Source of the DNA: Capitulum mitella
Taxonomy: Eukaryota > Arthropoda > Thecostraca > Pollicipedomorpha > Pollicipedidae
DNA length: 64,000 nucleotides
Assembly: GCA_030062745.1 (NCBI GenBank)
Contig: CP099848.1
Location: 18,401,081 to 18,465,080, forward strand
Direction of reading: 5' to 3'
Positions 45,231-56,400 of the stretch are shown here, in pieces. Made by a program: the position numbers and the translations under genes. The notes under the pieces are model-generated. The model was given only the letters and a program-made list of their open reading frames with translations, had not been told where the DNA came from and made no database searches. The number at the start of each line of letters is the position of its first letter. Within the stretch, counting starts at the first letter, position 1.

Positions 45231-47511
45231 GTCTGGCCGCGGCCAGCCGGCCGGCCCATCTCGGGCAGATGAAATTCGGCGCCTGACATCGCCCGATCGA
45301 TGCTGGGGATTCGACCGGGCCGTCGGTCGGCGCGGGCGGCTCCGGACGGGCGCGCTCGGCCGGCCGCCCGCGGGCCGTTCCACCGCCCGCTCGGCAGCGG
45401 TCAGCGGCCGCTCGGTCCGGCCGCCGGGCCCGCCGCCGGGCCGACCCCGCCGAAAGGTCAACACGTCAGCCGTCCGCCGGCGGCGCCCGCGGCCAGCGCG
45501 CGCCGACTGCCGGCCGCGGCGAGCCGCGTCGATTCTCCAGCGGCCGGAAATAGTCCGGCCAAAGCGCGCCGCCGCTCGACACGCAGCCCGCGAGCGCGAC
45601 CGGCGGCAAACGGCGCTTCCGTGACCGGCAGCGAGACCGTCTTATCTGGGTCGGTGAGTCCGAGCCGCGCGCGCCCGGCACGCGACGCTCGGCACACAAC
45701 TGGCTGCCGGAGTGCTCTGTCCGAGCACGAACCACCCCGACAGAGGTTTCGATTTGCAGGCGACACGCCACCCCGCACGCCATGGACGCGATTCATCTTG
45801 TACGGCATGGCAACCTGCTGCCTCATTTGCGGCGCATTATGCTAAATCAACCACAAAGCATTCGTGTCACACCGGCTGCGTCTAGCGAAGTCCGACTTTC
45901 CAATCAACTCGCGAAATAAAAAGCCGCAGGGATTTGCATTTCTCACTGCTCCTGATTTTGCCGGTAACTGATCTTCACTGTTGGCAATATGTGTTAATAG
46001 ACAGAAAACAACAAAGAATTTCAAGCACCAGCCGTCCGAGGTGAGGCGCGCACATCAGCGACGTCTGAGCTGGGAGCAGCCCGGCCCGGCTCGGCTCGCA
46101 GAACGTCCGTAGCCGCGCTCAGGGCCAGCTTCCGCCGGCGGTAAAACGCCGGCCCGTCAGGCGGCGGCCCCCGCCTCCCCAGGGGCAGCCCCAGGTGGCG
46201 GCGTCGGCAGCGACACGACGGAGTGCCGGCGACGACGCGGCGACACGTCGGGCGCGACGCATGGCCGGCCGCCGGTCGGCGGAGTCGGTGGAGGCCGCCG
46301 GCCCGACGCCGGGCCGCGGCCGGCCGGCGCTGAACGTGTTCCCGGCGGCGGTGGCCGATTTGACCTGCGTCAGCGTTCACAAGGGATGCCGCTGGCCTGC
46401 CCGACCAGCTCGAGACCCTCCCGGCCCTGTCGGGCGCAGCGGCCGCTTAAATCAGGTCGGCGCGTTGGAGGTCTCTGGGCGCCGGCCGCGGAAATGGTGG
46501 CGTTTCTAGATCAGCGCGTTTGCGTGTACTACCTTCCTAATGGGCTCCATGGCCAAAACCTTCACCCAGATGAAAGCTCGCTGTGAGGTTGAACCACAAG
46601 GGCTTTGAAATGCTTGCTTTGTGGCCCACTTCAGACTTATCGGCTTTTTTTCTCTCTCTGTTGCCGTACAGAATGGCTCAGCCTGCATTCTTTAATCAAC
46701 GTTTACTCCAGTGATAACCAAGGCATTGCCAGGTGTTGGCATTTTCCGCCTCAATGCCTTCCACAAACGGCATCATTTCACTTGGTGTATCCAATAACTC
46801 AGTAGAAACAGAAAGTACAACAGAAGGGGAAACGGCATTAGACGAGAACAGCATGATGACGAAGAGAAAAGAATGCTTCAGCCAGGAAAGGAGTTAAAAA
46901 AACGAACAACAGGAGAGGCATAAAAGCTGAAATCATTAAAAGGTAAAAGAAAATGATCACAAGAACGTCGTGAAAAGGCTGAAATTATTGAAAGGTACAC
47001 AGAAAGGGCAACAAGAACGCCGTATCCGGTTTCATATGCTTTACGATCTCTCGCCAGCGCCGGGGAGCTTCATTCTAACTCTTCCGTCGGGACGCGCAGG
47101 AGTTCCTCTATCGGCCGGCCGGACGGCAGGCGTGCGCCCGCCGCCGCCGGAACCACTCGGCGCCGGGCGCTGACGCGGCTAACGAGCCGCCACCAGGTCG
47201 GCCGCGCAGCCGGCCAGACGCACAAGTTTTCCGCCCGCCGGAAGCCGTGAACGGCACAACAGGAACGGGGCAACTTCTCGCGCGCGGCCGGCACGACGAG
47301 GCCTCTCCCCGCCGGTCCCCCGAGTCCGCCGCCGGCAGCGGACGGCCCGAGGGCGTTTTCCCGCTCACCCGCGCCACCCCGCGAGAGGCGCAGATCATAA
47401 CGGCGTCGCAGCGAACGTAAACGGATCAAAGACGTGGCGAAAATAGACAGACGCGCAGCGCAAACATACAGACCGGCTGGTAGCCGGCGCGCGGGTAGCA
47501 GAGTCCTGTAC
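45231..47511. other. CpG-rich then mixed non-coding stretch
   Basis: CpG-rich at 45231-45790, 46020-46500 and 47080-47400, with AT-rich sequence between (45830-46020 and 46520-47040). No exon is recognised apart from the candidate that follows at 47512. Confidence 0.5.
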
Positions 47512-47619
47512 CTGCATCAGACAAGCAAGCCGGGGGTCTAGCTTCACCTTTTTCAGCTCGGGCGACTCGTCGTCCTCGTCGCGTTTCCGCTTGTCCAGGA
47601 CCAGGCCGTTGACCAGCTC
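47512..47619 (-). CDS. Candidate upstream exon, lysine/acid-rich, possibly RPUSD2 N-terminal region
   Basis: This open 108-nt segment encodes ELVNGLVLDKRKRDEDDESP followed by ELKKVKLDPRLACLMQ. The acceptor is good (GTGCTTTCCGTCTTCCAG, CAG at 47620-47622). Two donors are possible. CAG/GTACAG ends the exon at 47512, and AAG/GTGAAG ends it earlier at 47548, giving a 24-codon exon. Both leave phase 0, which is what the exon at 19137-19224 requires. A basic, acidic-flanked, nuclear-localisation-like stretch is common near the N-terminus of RPUSD2 proteins, so this may be the preceding exon, across a 28 kb intron. The link is inference: such tracts occur in many nuclear proteins, no start codon is included, and both donors lack the usual G at +5. 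If unrelated, it could be an exon of another minus-strand gene. Confidence 0.45.
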
Positions 47620-47713
47620 CTGGAAGACGGAAAGCACCGGTCAACTGTTTGCCGGGCTAATGGTCCGGAAGGCGACGCTCTGGCCGGCGTCTCGAATGGC
47701 GCCAAGCCGGAGC

Positions 47714-48068
47714 CACGGTCGGCACAGGGGCTGAATGGGGCTCAGGAGAGGGCACGGTCGGCACAGGGACTGAATGGGGCTCAGGAGAGGGCACGGTCGG
47801 CAGAGGGGCTGAATGGGGCTCAACAGAGGGCACAGTCGGCACAGGGGCTGAACGGGACTCAGGAGAAGGCATTGTCGGCACAGGGGCTGAATGGGGCTCA
47901 ACAGAGGGCACGGCCGGCATGGGGGCTGAATGGGGCCCAACAGAGGGCACGGTCGGCACAGGGGCTGAACGGGACTCAGGAGAAGGCACAGTCGGCACAG
48001 GGGCTGAATCGGACTCAGGAAAAGGCATAGTCGGCACAGGGGCTGAACGGGACTCAGGAGAGGGCACC
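47714..48068. repeat. 39-bp tandem array, about 9 units
   Basis: Units of 39 bp begin CACGGTCGGCACAGGGGCTG and end with CTCAGGAGA- or CTCAACAGA-type sequence. On the minus strand one frame reads a 13-residue Pro/Ser/Val repeat (VPSPESRSAPVPT-like). The array lies just upstream, in minus-strand sense, of the candidate exon 47512-47619. The frame ends in a stop at 47657, before that exon, so direct coding continuity is not supported. Confidence 0.92.
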
Positions 48069-48209
48069 ACCGGCTCGGCCTCTCACCGGTTCACACCGCG
48101 AGAGGCGCGATTGACAGAACCAGGCGGGACCGCGGAATACAACGCGAGGCATGAGTTTAATCTTGATGGTACTTTATTCGCAAACGCTTTCAAGTGCCGG
48201 GGTCATTAA

Positions 48210-49464
48210 CCTGTCCCCGACTGGGGGGCAGTTGGCTGCCCCCCTGAGGTTTTTCTGGGATTGCGATCACAGACACAGAGTCAATCAACAAAATCAACAG
48301 AGTCAAAAAAATCAACAAACACAGAGTCACGAAACTTTGTGTACCTTTTGCCCCGTCCATTTTACATCTCGTGTCAAAATTTTGATCTCAGGTCAGGTCC
48401 GGTGCCTGACCTACGTCAGGTCAATCGGACCTATGTCAAAAAAAGTTTAGCGCCCTCTAACTTTTTCGCAAAACAAGATATCTCAATAATACTTTCAGGG
48501 ATTAGTGATCGTGACAGATGCAACAAATCTGCTATCTCAGATTTTTTGGACTTTTCCGGGTCATTGACGTAACGTGAAGCCCATTTTTAAGACATGTCGC
48601 CGTTTTTTTCGGAAACTGACGGAATATTTCATAACATTTTTAGTGTGGAGTCAAGCAGACATCTAGTTACCGTCATTGGGCAAAGTATCAATGACTTCTC
48701 GCCGTTGACCTGAGGTCAGGTCACGAATAACTGTACTGAACCAAAACGTACAACCGTCAAAATCGACGATGAATTACTCAGAATGGGTAGAACATGGCAG
48801 AACTAGCTTGCACAGACGTAAGTAATACCAGAAACCTCAAAAAGTTTGCAAAAGTAGCATATTTTGGAAATAAACAGGCTCTCGCGAATAAAGTTCCGCC
48901 AATTTTGTAGATTGGTAACTAATCAATTTTTCCCAAATTTAAGCATGAGAAACCATCACAAGAACCACAAAGATCAATAAAATTTACATAGATCGTCTTT
49001 TTTCGCGAAAATAAAGGAACGTTAAAATTAGTTCCCGTCAATTTGGTACCGCATACGGCAGCGGCGAACACCGACAGGTGGCGGGAGAATTCCCGTGTCT
49101 TTAACTCAACGTTTCGGCGTATATATTGAACAAATCTGGGGAAATTAGACGTGTATCGGCATCCGCGGACCTTTACTTGTGTGGTGCCTTTGCCTATGCG
49201 TTACTAGTCACAGCCCTTGAGATTCAGGCCATTTCTGGGTCTCATGCAGTCGGCTATAAGAAAACATATATAGGGCGTAAATTGGCCTACATATTATCTA
49301 AAATTAAAAATGAGACCAGTTTCGAGCTCTACTCGTCACAAGCTTTCCAACGGTATGCTTATTTTTATCGTGCGACCAACCGTTCGTGAGTTAGATGGCG
49401 GCAGTCAACTGCCCCCCCCCCCCCAGTCGCCCATGTTCGAAACGGACCGATGGTCGTACGCGGG
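48210..49464 (+). mobile_element. TTAA-flanked non-autonomous DNA transposon, copy B
   Basis: Perfect TTAA flanks at 48206-48209 and 49465-49468 surround 1255 bp that align with copy A (6451-7660) along most of their length, in the same orientation. Shared landmarks include AACTTTGTGTACCTTTTG, ATTACTCAGAATGGGTAGAA and AACATATATAGG. The left end reads CCTGTCCCCGACTGGGGGGC, and the right end on the opposite strand starts CCCGCGTACGACC and later CGACTGGGGG. It is non-coding. The small frame 49126-49389 falls inside it. Two AGGTCA clusters are conserved with copy A, at 48390-48423 and 48706-48723. This copy shows the TTAA duplication most clearly. Confidence 0.85.
48706..48723. promoter_or_regulatory. 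Conserved AGGTCA everted-repeat cluster in copy B
   Basis: TGACCT, one base, AGGTCA and an overlapping AGGTCA match the arrangement at 6904-6921 in copy A. The second cluster at 48390-48423 matches 6598-6626 less perfectly. Conservation between the two copies may simply reflect common descent of the element. Confidence 0.35.
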
Positions 49465-49816
49465 TTAAAAGTCAACATTCTCCGACCGTCGTGCTGGCGC
49501 TGCTGCGTTTCGCGGCATCACCAAATACCACACGTGATTCACTTGACGCACTGACAGCCACTCCGGCGACATATGAAATTGAAGGACCACCCGTTGCTGG
49601 ACTGACGAAGAGCGGAGCGTCGCTTTACGTCCCCCCCCCCGGCCCGCCCCCAAACTCTCCAGCTGGTGTCCGACAGTTGTGAGCTGAGAAAGTTCCGGAG
49701 TCGTTCGGGCGTCAGTCCGATTGAGGCCACTGCTCGGGGAGGAGACATCAGCGGCAGCGTCACTTCAGTCTGCTGCCCGACGACGACGCGAGAGGGACTG
49801 GGTAAAAACACACTGG
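49465..49816. other. Short spacer between two mobile elements
   Basis: No gene is seen. A poly-C run lies near 49629-49638. Confidence 0.5.
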
Positions 49817-50460
49817 CAGTGGCGTAGTCAGGGGGAAAGGGGCCATGCCCCCTCCCCCCCCGAGGCCAAGCGGGCCTCCCTGGCGGGCGAGCGGGCTCCC
49901 CTGGGGCCGAAGGTCCCAGTGCTTTTGATAATGTGAGGTGCCCGCAGGACGACTTACACTGCCCGAAACAAAAAATTAAAGCAAAATAAGAATATTCTAA
50001 ACATTAAAGAAGGCTTATGAATTTAAAAGGAAAGTACTCCGAACATACAAAAGAATATGTGCTATGAACAGAGACTCCTGGTCTAAATGAGCGTCTAGGG
50101 GCCCTGCTAGTTTGTAGGGGTACACTGCTTGTCCGGAGAGGGGTTCCACGTCGGCCCAAAGAGGGCCCTGTCAGCCTCTGGAGGGATCTCTTTTCGGTCT
50201 GTAAGACGTCCCCTCCTGGCCCATAGAGGGACTCCCTGCCGGCTTGTTAAGGGCTCTGATGGAGTGTAAAGGAGCCCCTGCTTGACTGTAAAGACGTTCC
50301 TACCGACCTAACGGGTGCCTCTTACAGTCAGTGTCGTTTTTCATCAACCGCCGCTTTACGTCATAATATGATTTGAACCACATGGGCATCCATTGGTTAC
50401 CAGAGCCAGCCTGATTCAATGTCCCCCTCTCCCATGGCTGAAATCCTGGCTGCGCTCCTG
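49817..50460 (+). mobile_element. hAT-like non-autonomous element with 8-bp target duplication
   Basis: The left end CAGTGGCGTAGTCAGG and the opposite-strand right end CAGGAGCGCAGCCAGG match at 12 of 16 positions. Flanking octamers CACACTGG (49809-49816) and CACACGGG (50461-50468) agree at 7 of 8. Ends of the CAGNGGCGNAG type plus an 8-bp duplication are typical of hAT elements. The 644-bp interior has no transposase. It holds a degenerate repeat of about 33 bp at 50095-50320. Confidence 0.75.
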
Positions 50461-53400
50461 CACACGGGGCATTAATTACACTGAAGCGTTCGAGGCTGAA
50501 AATATGGGACGAACAAGCGTTTTCCTTTCTTAGAACAAGTTCCGACGAAATGTTCAGCAACACCAAGCAGTCGGCGTGGCGAAGGAAACAGCACAAGACG
50601 ATGTTAAAAGTACATATTTCATGGCCGTAAATAGTTCATACAGAATAACCTCTTAGTTTGCGTAGCTCTTCGCTTCATCAGCGACAACTTCACCGTCTGT
50701 AATTTCCAAGCAAATGCCCTGCCAACTGGAATACTCGCAAAGGACAATTAGCACTGAAACAACATTTCTTGAGGCACGCAGTCGTACAATGCAGCGCGCC
50801 TGCACCGAACAGACTGTTGTCAATGGTACAATGTAGCGAGACCATGGGGACTGCCCGTCACTAATTTGTGGAATGAAAATTCAAAGAGATGAAATCCCAA
50901 ATACATGCGGAAACGCAGGCACACTTCGGCAAGAACACTGGGTCACTGAAAGCATCAGGTCATCCCCACCCCTGGTAATAAAGGTCTCATCTCCCCGCTT
51001 CTGGCGTCATCCCATTCGTCCCACTCCTCTGGCCGTCAGACCCGTCCCAGCTCCAGGTTCCGTCGGACCCGCGCCTGCTCCTGACCGAGACACACCCTCC
51101 TCCCGGCCGGCCTACGTCCGCCGGGCTTTGTCATTCATGAGGCTAGAAACGGGCGGCCGCGAGAGCGCCCAGAATAGACCGCCGGCGCCTATTGGCCACG
51201 CGACGCCGTCTGGAACGGGGACGACACGTGCCGACGACCCCCTCCCCTTCCGTCCCTGACCTGGCGCCCAGAGGCGCTCGCGAGGAGGCGGGGCCCGGCA
51301 GGTCAACCGCCTGAGGGCAGGTCAACAGGTGCGGCGCCGGTGCGTCGTCGCCGCCGGCATTCGCCACGGGACGTTCCCGGGAGCACGACGGCGGACTGAG
51401 GCAGTCAGGACGTCTGCGAGGGGCACTGCAGCGATCGTCGGCTATTCTCGTTTTAACGGCAGCCACGTGAGGAAGATTGCATCGGGAGAGCGCTGCTTGA
51501 GTGCGTTACACGACAATGCCAGACAGGCCGGGTCCGACACGGTCCAGGGTTCTTCCTTTGGCCAGCGAAGTGCCGTTGCTGTTCCAGCGTGAAAACTAGT
51601 GTTGCCATTTCGGAAAAATTCAAACCAATTCCCGTCCAAATTCCAAGGAGGAAGTCTTGCGAACGCCCAAGATTGTCCAAGATCCAAGAAAATTCCAATT
51701 ATTCTGTTGAAGAAAATTCCAATTTTTGAGGAAAAAAATTAACGCCTTCTTCCCGTTTGCAAACAGCCAGAGCTATACGTATTACTCATATTTGTTTTAC
51801 ACAGATGATTCACAATCATGGCAGAAGGAAGCAGGTGAGATGACATAAATATGTCTTCCACTGTCTTAGGCCTGTAGGGCTGGTCATAAGGCGGAATCTA
51901 TGGGCATTTTAATCATATCCCATAAACAAATTTACGTCCCCCAGACCCCACTCTATGCACTTTTTCGTCTCGTACCTACGCTTTTGCCTTCAGGTAAAGT
52001 AACTTACAATTGGACTATCAGGTGCGGTCGTTTCTGAAACCAAAATGGATAATTGCTTTTTTAATGTGTGGTGCATTCTGCGTAGTCTTCCCAATATTAG
52101 ATTTGTGCGAAATACTTTTCTTCAGAAAATGGTCACTGCTAGCAATTTTTCACAATCTGGCAGCTCTTCAGTTTAACGGGCAGCGATATGACGAAAAATG
52201 CGGCGCATCTTTCTGGGCCATCAAGCAAAATAGGATTGACAGCGTATTAAGAAGGAAGTCTGTGTGCCATATGATAAATGACACGTATGGCTGGAAATCC
52301 AAGCATTTTATATGTATAAATAAAGTAGGTTCATTGTTGGGAGGGCAGTAGGACATAACACAATACGCGAACATATTTGATGAAACGCAGTTATGTTACA
52401 AACCAACATGGGGAGAAGGTGTACTTGAGCCATGTCGCACATCATGAAATGCCAGTTTGCAATCTGCATGTGCTTTGGAATAGTTATGGGTCATCTGCAA
52501 TGTATTACACCTGTTTCTGGTTTGCAGTGCTATGAGATAGTTGTGGGCCTTCCAAAGGGATGATGCTGTACCTATGTTTCTGGGGTGCATGAACAGCCCC
52601 AGTAATCTCAAAATTGAACATTGTGCCCGTGAGCAATGCTTGAGAAAATGGACCTAACAAGCTACTAAAGCACCATCAGCAGTTTCACAAAACTGCTTTT
52701 ATGGGTCATCTGCAATTCATAAAGTACTGAAAAACTTACAGAATATCGGTGACTACTTCAGCGTCACGGCGGCGGCTCAGCTACCTCAGTATCTGTGTCG
52801 CACATGCTAACACAACAGAGATTACTAGACCATGATATAAGGCGATAGCCAAAATGAATGACTGTTTATACACTTCAAGCAATCAAATAAAAGACGAGGA
52901 AGCCTTTACAATAAGCTCCCTGGCGAAAACAAATGTGGCCGATACATATCATTTGTCATGCCAAGGAAACGAACCGAATACAACACTTACAACCTTTCAT
53001 TTCTCGTTTCATATCTGCATGCTTGAATAAACCTTTCAGAAATATGAATACCGGGCGGAATAAAATGCCAAGAAGAAAACGTGCGCAAGCCCCGGCCTCT
53101 TGTTTTAACTCTCCTTGTTTTAAGAAAAAAAAAATGTGTCCGTTCCACTGCCACAGAACGCGCACAGAACGACGACAAAGACTCGTTTTTCCATCCCGTT
53201 TTTCGAGCGACAGGCAACAGGAGTCGATTTCACTCCAAGTAGTCCTCGTCCGAAGGCACGGCCGCAAACAGCTCCCTTCATGGCTGCTCCCTAATCGTAA
53301 GACCGGCAGAGGCAGGCCCCGGGGAAATTTCACGCCGGCTCTTCCGCCTCTTTGAGTGATGGCCCGCCGTCAGTCTCAGAGGGCCAGGAGGAGGAAGCGT

Positions 53401-56400
53401 TTGCTGAGCACGTACAGTGATCGGCGACGGCGGACGGTCAGAGCTCCGTGCTCAGACAGACCAGGACATGCAGGGCGAATGTCCGTGCCCACGTGGTGGA
53501 GGCAGATTGGAGGCACAGGAAGACAAGTCGCGATACGATCCAGAGAAGAGCTTACAACCTGTCATAAATAGCGTTACGTGGCTGCATCATCCAGCCACTT
53601 TAACGAAACTGCGCAAGCTCTTCTTTTTTCCTGACGGTGCGGCACAACAGCAGCTGACACATCTGCACAATGGCTGCTACATGCCGAGGCAGTTTTATAC
53701 ACAACCTGAGGAACCCATTCGCCCGTGGGTTTTCATTTCACGGCTCTTTGCAGGACTTTTCACGCACCGTGAGTCAGATTTTTAGTCGCCGCAGCCAAAA
53801 ACCTGGTCTCAAGAATACAGCGCTGGCCTCCAACATCAGACACTCTCCCACGCCGAGCAGACCACTGAGAACTGAGGAACCAGGCACGGCCATCGCGGCC
53901 CGTGGCCCGGGCCCGTACGCGCCGGCCGTCGGCCGCCGCGGGGACGGACGGCCCTGCCGGCGCCCAGCCTGACTCAGAGGACGGCTCCGATGGCCGCCAG
54001 CTGGCGACAGCCGACGGCGGCCGGCTCAGGTGACGGCCGGACGGAGCGCACCGCCGCGCCAGCGACGCGCCGCGATGGATCGCCGGCCACCGGCGGCAGC
54101 CTCTGAGCGCTCAATCGTCGCCGGGCATCCGGCCGCCAGGCGATCGCTCCTCCTCGCACCTGCTGACCGCCCCGACTGTCCGGCGCTGACGTCACCGGCA
54201 TCCGTGGCGGCCGGCCCCTCTCACGATCGGCGTTCGACAGATTCCTGGGCGCCCAGCGCGAGCCGAGACCGGGGACCGGGACGCAGCCGGGCGCCCCCGG
54301 CGGCGGCGGCCGCGGCGGCGGCGGCCCTGTCGGCGTCGCTGCCAGATTGGTCAGGGTGACCCCGCGCTGGCAACGACCGGTCCGTCGGCCGTACCAGGCC
54401 CATTCCCGGCCGCAGGGGGAGGGGAGTGAGCGACTTGGGACGGCCGAAAAACGGTGGCCGGCGGCCCGTCCGGACCCGGCAGAGGACCGAGACGTCGCAG
54501 GAGTGCATCTGCCTCCTGCATGCATCCTTGTGAGGGTTGCGCATAATCTCTGACAGCATACGTCACAGCTGCAGCGTCGTGATCAAAAGTTACGCAGCAG
54601 TGGGTAAAAATACACCAGAAAAGTACACGACAAATAACACCGATATTCCAGCATCAGTAGCAAGATTTGTGTTTAATTAATACGCCGCTCAATCCAAGGC
54701 TAATGTGTAAAGTTAAAAGCAGTGGCGAAATCACGGTGCATCAAAACGCCATTGTCAAGATCCAGTATTTCGGGTCAGCCAGCTACAACGCGTCTGAAAC
54801 AGTGCCGCGCATAACAGCCCTCGGCTGGCAGCAGCTTCGCGGTTGCGTGCCGGATCACTAACCAATCAATTAGGATGATGTATGCAGAGATGTTTGATCG
54901 CAATACTGCTAATGCACAGGCCCTGCGTGGACCACGAAACTCCCATCGCTAACAGGAAAATGTCATCCCCGTGATGGCAGTGTCCTGTCTCCTGATCCAT
55001 CATCAAATTTCGACGTCATCTCCATCAAAAAGTGTGTGGCAGCGTGCTGGTCTCATCTTTCTCAACAGTTGCCGGGACCCAAAGGTTTGTCAAACGGCTT
55101 TTATTTTTCACTTAGCTCACGTGAACTTTACCAAGAAGACAAAGCAGCGTTCGCATCAAAAGGAGATTTTAACAAGTACTTTCTCACAAGCCCGGGACTT
55201 GAGAGGAACTTCGTTCGTCAATACGGCACCGAAAGCATTCTTCTGACAAAAATCATTGTCAAGAATTTCCTCACTTGAGAAAAGGCATCCACGAAATGAA
55301 AAAAATCTATACGCGATACACGAGCTCGACAAAGTACCACAAAACAATTTTGCGGAAAGTATTAGATGATGTCAACTGCACAAAAGCATATCTGCCAGAT
55401 TTTGTAAAATAAAGGAGGCCTACTGTGTAACTCTTAGCAGAATTTGCTACCTAACAGGAGAGGGACTGACTATCATGACAGTGAAAAGCCCGGATGTACA
55501 GCACGTTACTAATCACCATCACTTTGGTAAACTTTGGACGGAAGTTTATAAGAATGAATAACGCACTGCACAAGCTAGTTAACGCGAACATAAAACCGGA
55601 AAAATAACGCGTCATATAACCATTTCTATTTGGTGGGGTTTTAGCTACCACTCTACAATGAACAAAGCAGTGCCAATCCTTCCACACACATTCTGTCCGC
55701 CCGATCGTAAAATTTTATTCACGCCCAAAGCAAGATGGCTTAGCATGAACCAGACACGCATCAACAGTAACACGCTTATCAATGCTGGCTGCGAAACAGA
55801 CATCGGAGAGTTTCGACACAAATGCCTGTCGGATCGAGACGCGCGACTGACGTCACCACCAGCAGACGGCGACCGACCCCGCACGGTCAAATCTGCTCGC
55901 CCTGAGCGTGGCCCGGCCGCCGGCCGCCGTCCTGATTGCATCGCACGTCCTCAGGCGGACGGTTTCCGCCCACGGGTAGCAGCGTGGAGTGGGGAAGGGG
56001 AGGGGGAACTGATGAACGCCCGGCCACGTTGCCGCTTCAACAGACGGCCGCAACCAGCCCGGCATCCCGGCCAGCGTCGTACGTCCACCGTCCACCGTCC
56101 ACGCAGGGCGGCGGCCTCCAAACCGACACCGCATCCACCGTCGCCGGCGACCCCCCAGCCGGCGCCCTCTGTCCACTGTCCACCGCAGGGTGACGCCGCC
56201 CGGAGCGTCAGCCCACCTGGTGGGCCGTGCGGCGGGAGGCAGCTCACGCCAGCCGGCCGACAATTATAATCAATCAGCGGCGGCGGCGGCCCGGCCCGGG
56301 CGCCGCTCAGCAGGCACGCACGTGCCCGCACTGAGGTCCGATACCCTTCACACCGGCACCCGGCTGAAAGCGATGGCCGGCCGGCCGGGCTGTCGTTTAT

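Larger units (their letters stand above)
1..47619 (-). other. RPUSD2: Visible span of an RPUSD2-like gene locus (mostly intron)
   Basis: This entry groups two confident exons (19137-19224 and 9422-9543) and one possible upstream exon (47512-47619), all on the minus strand. The two confident exons join in frame and give the conserved region that precedes the S4-like and catalytic domains in RPUSD2, fly RluA-2 and yeast Pus9/Rib2. I searched by eye for the catalytic HRLDR motif on the minus strand between 1 and 9421 and did not find it, so the rest of the gene probably lies left of position 1. That implies a further intron of at least 9.4 kb. The introns hold the repeats and mobile elements listed separately. 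The right limit is uncertain because it rests on the weaker exon, and a start-codon exon was not found. Confidence 0.6.

Noticed and set aside
44705..45464. Two minus-strand frames of 194 and 239 codons with QSQAAAAGG-type repeats
   Set aside because: Produced by the 32-bp array in shifted frames.
52010..52351. 113-codon plus-strand frame with hydrophobic start
   Set aside because: AT-rich sequence, no family resemblance, no splice or promoter support.
53230..53274. Minus-strand tail ELFAAVPSDEDYLE then stop
   Set aside because: An in-frame stop lies directly upstream, and the only acceptor in range (CATGAAG) lacks a pyrimidine tract.
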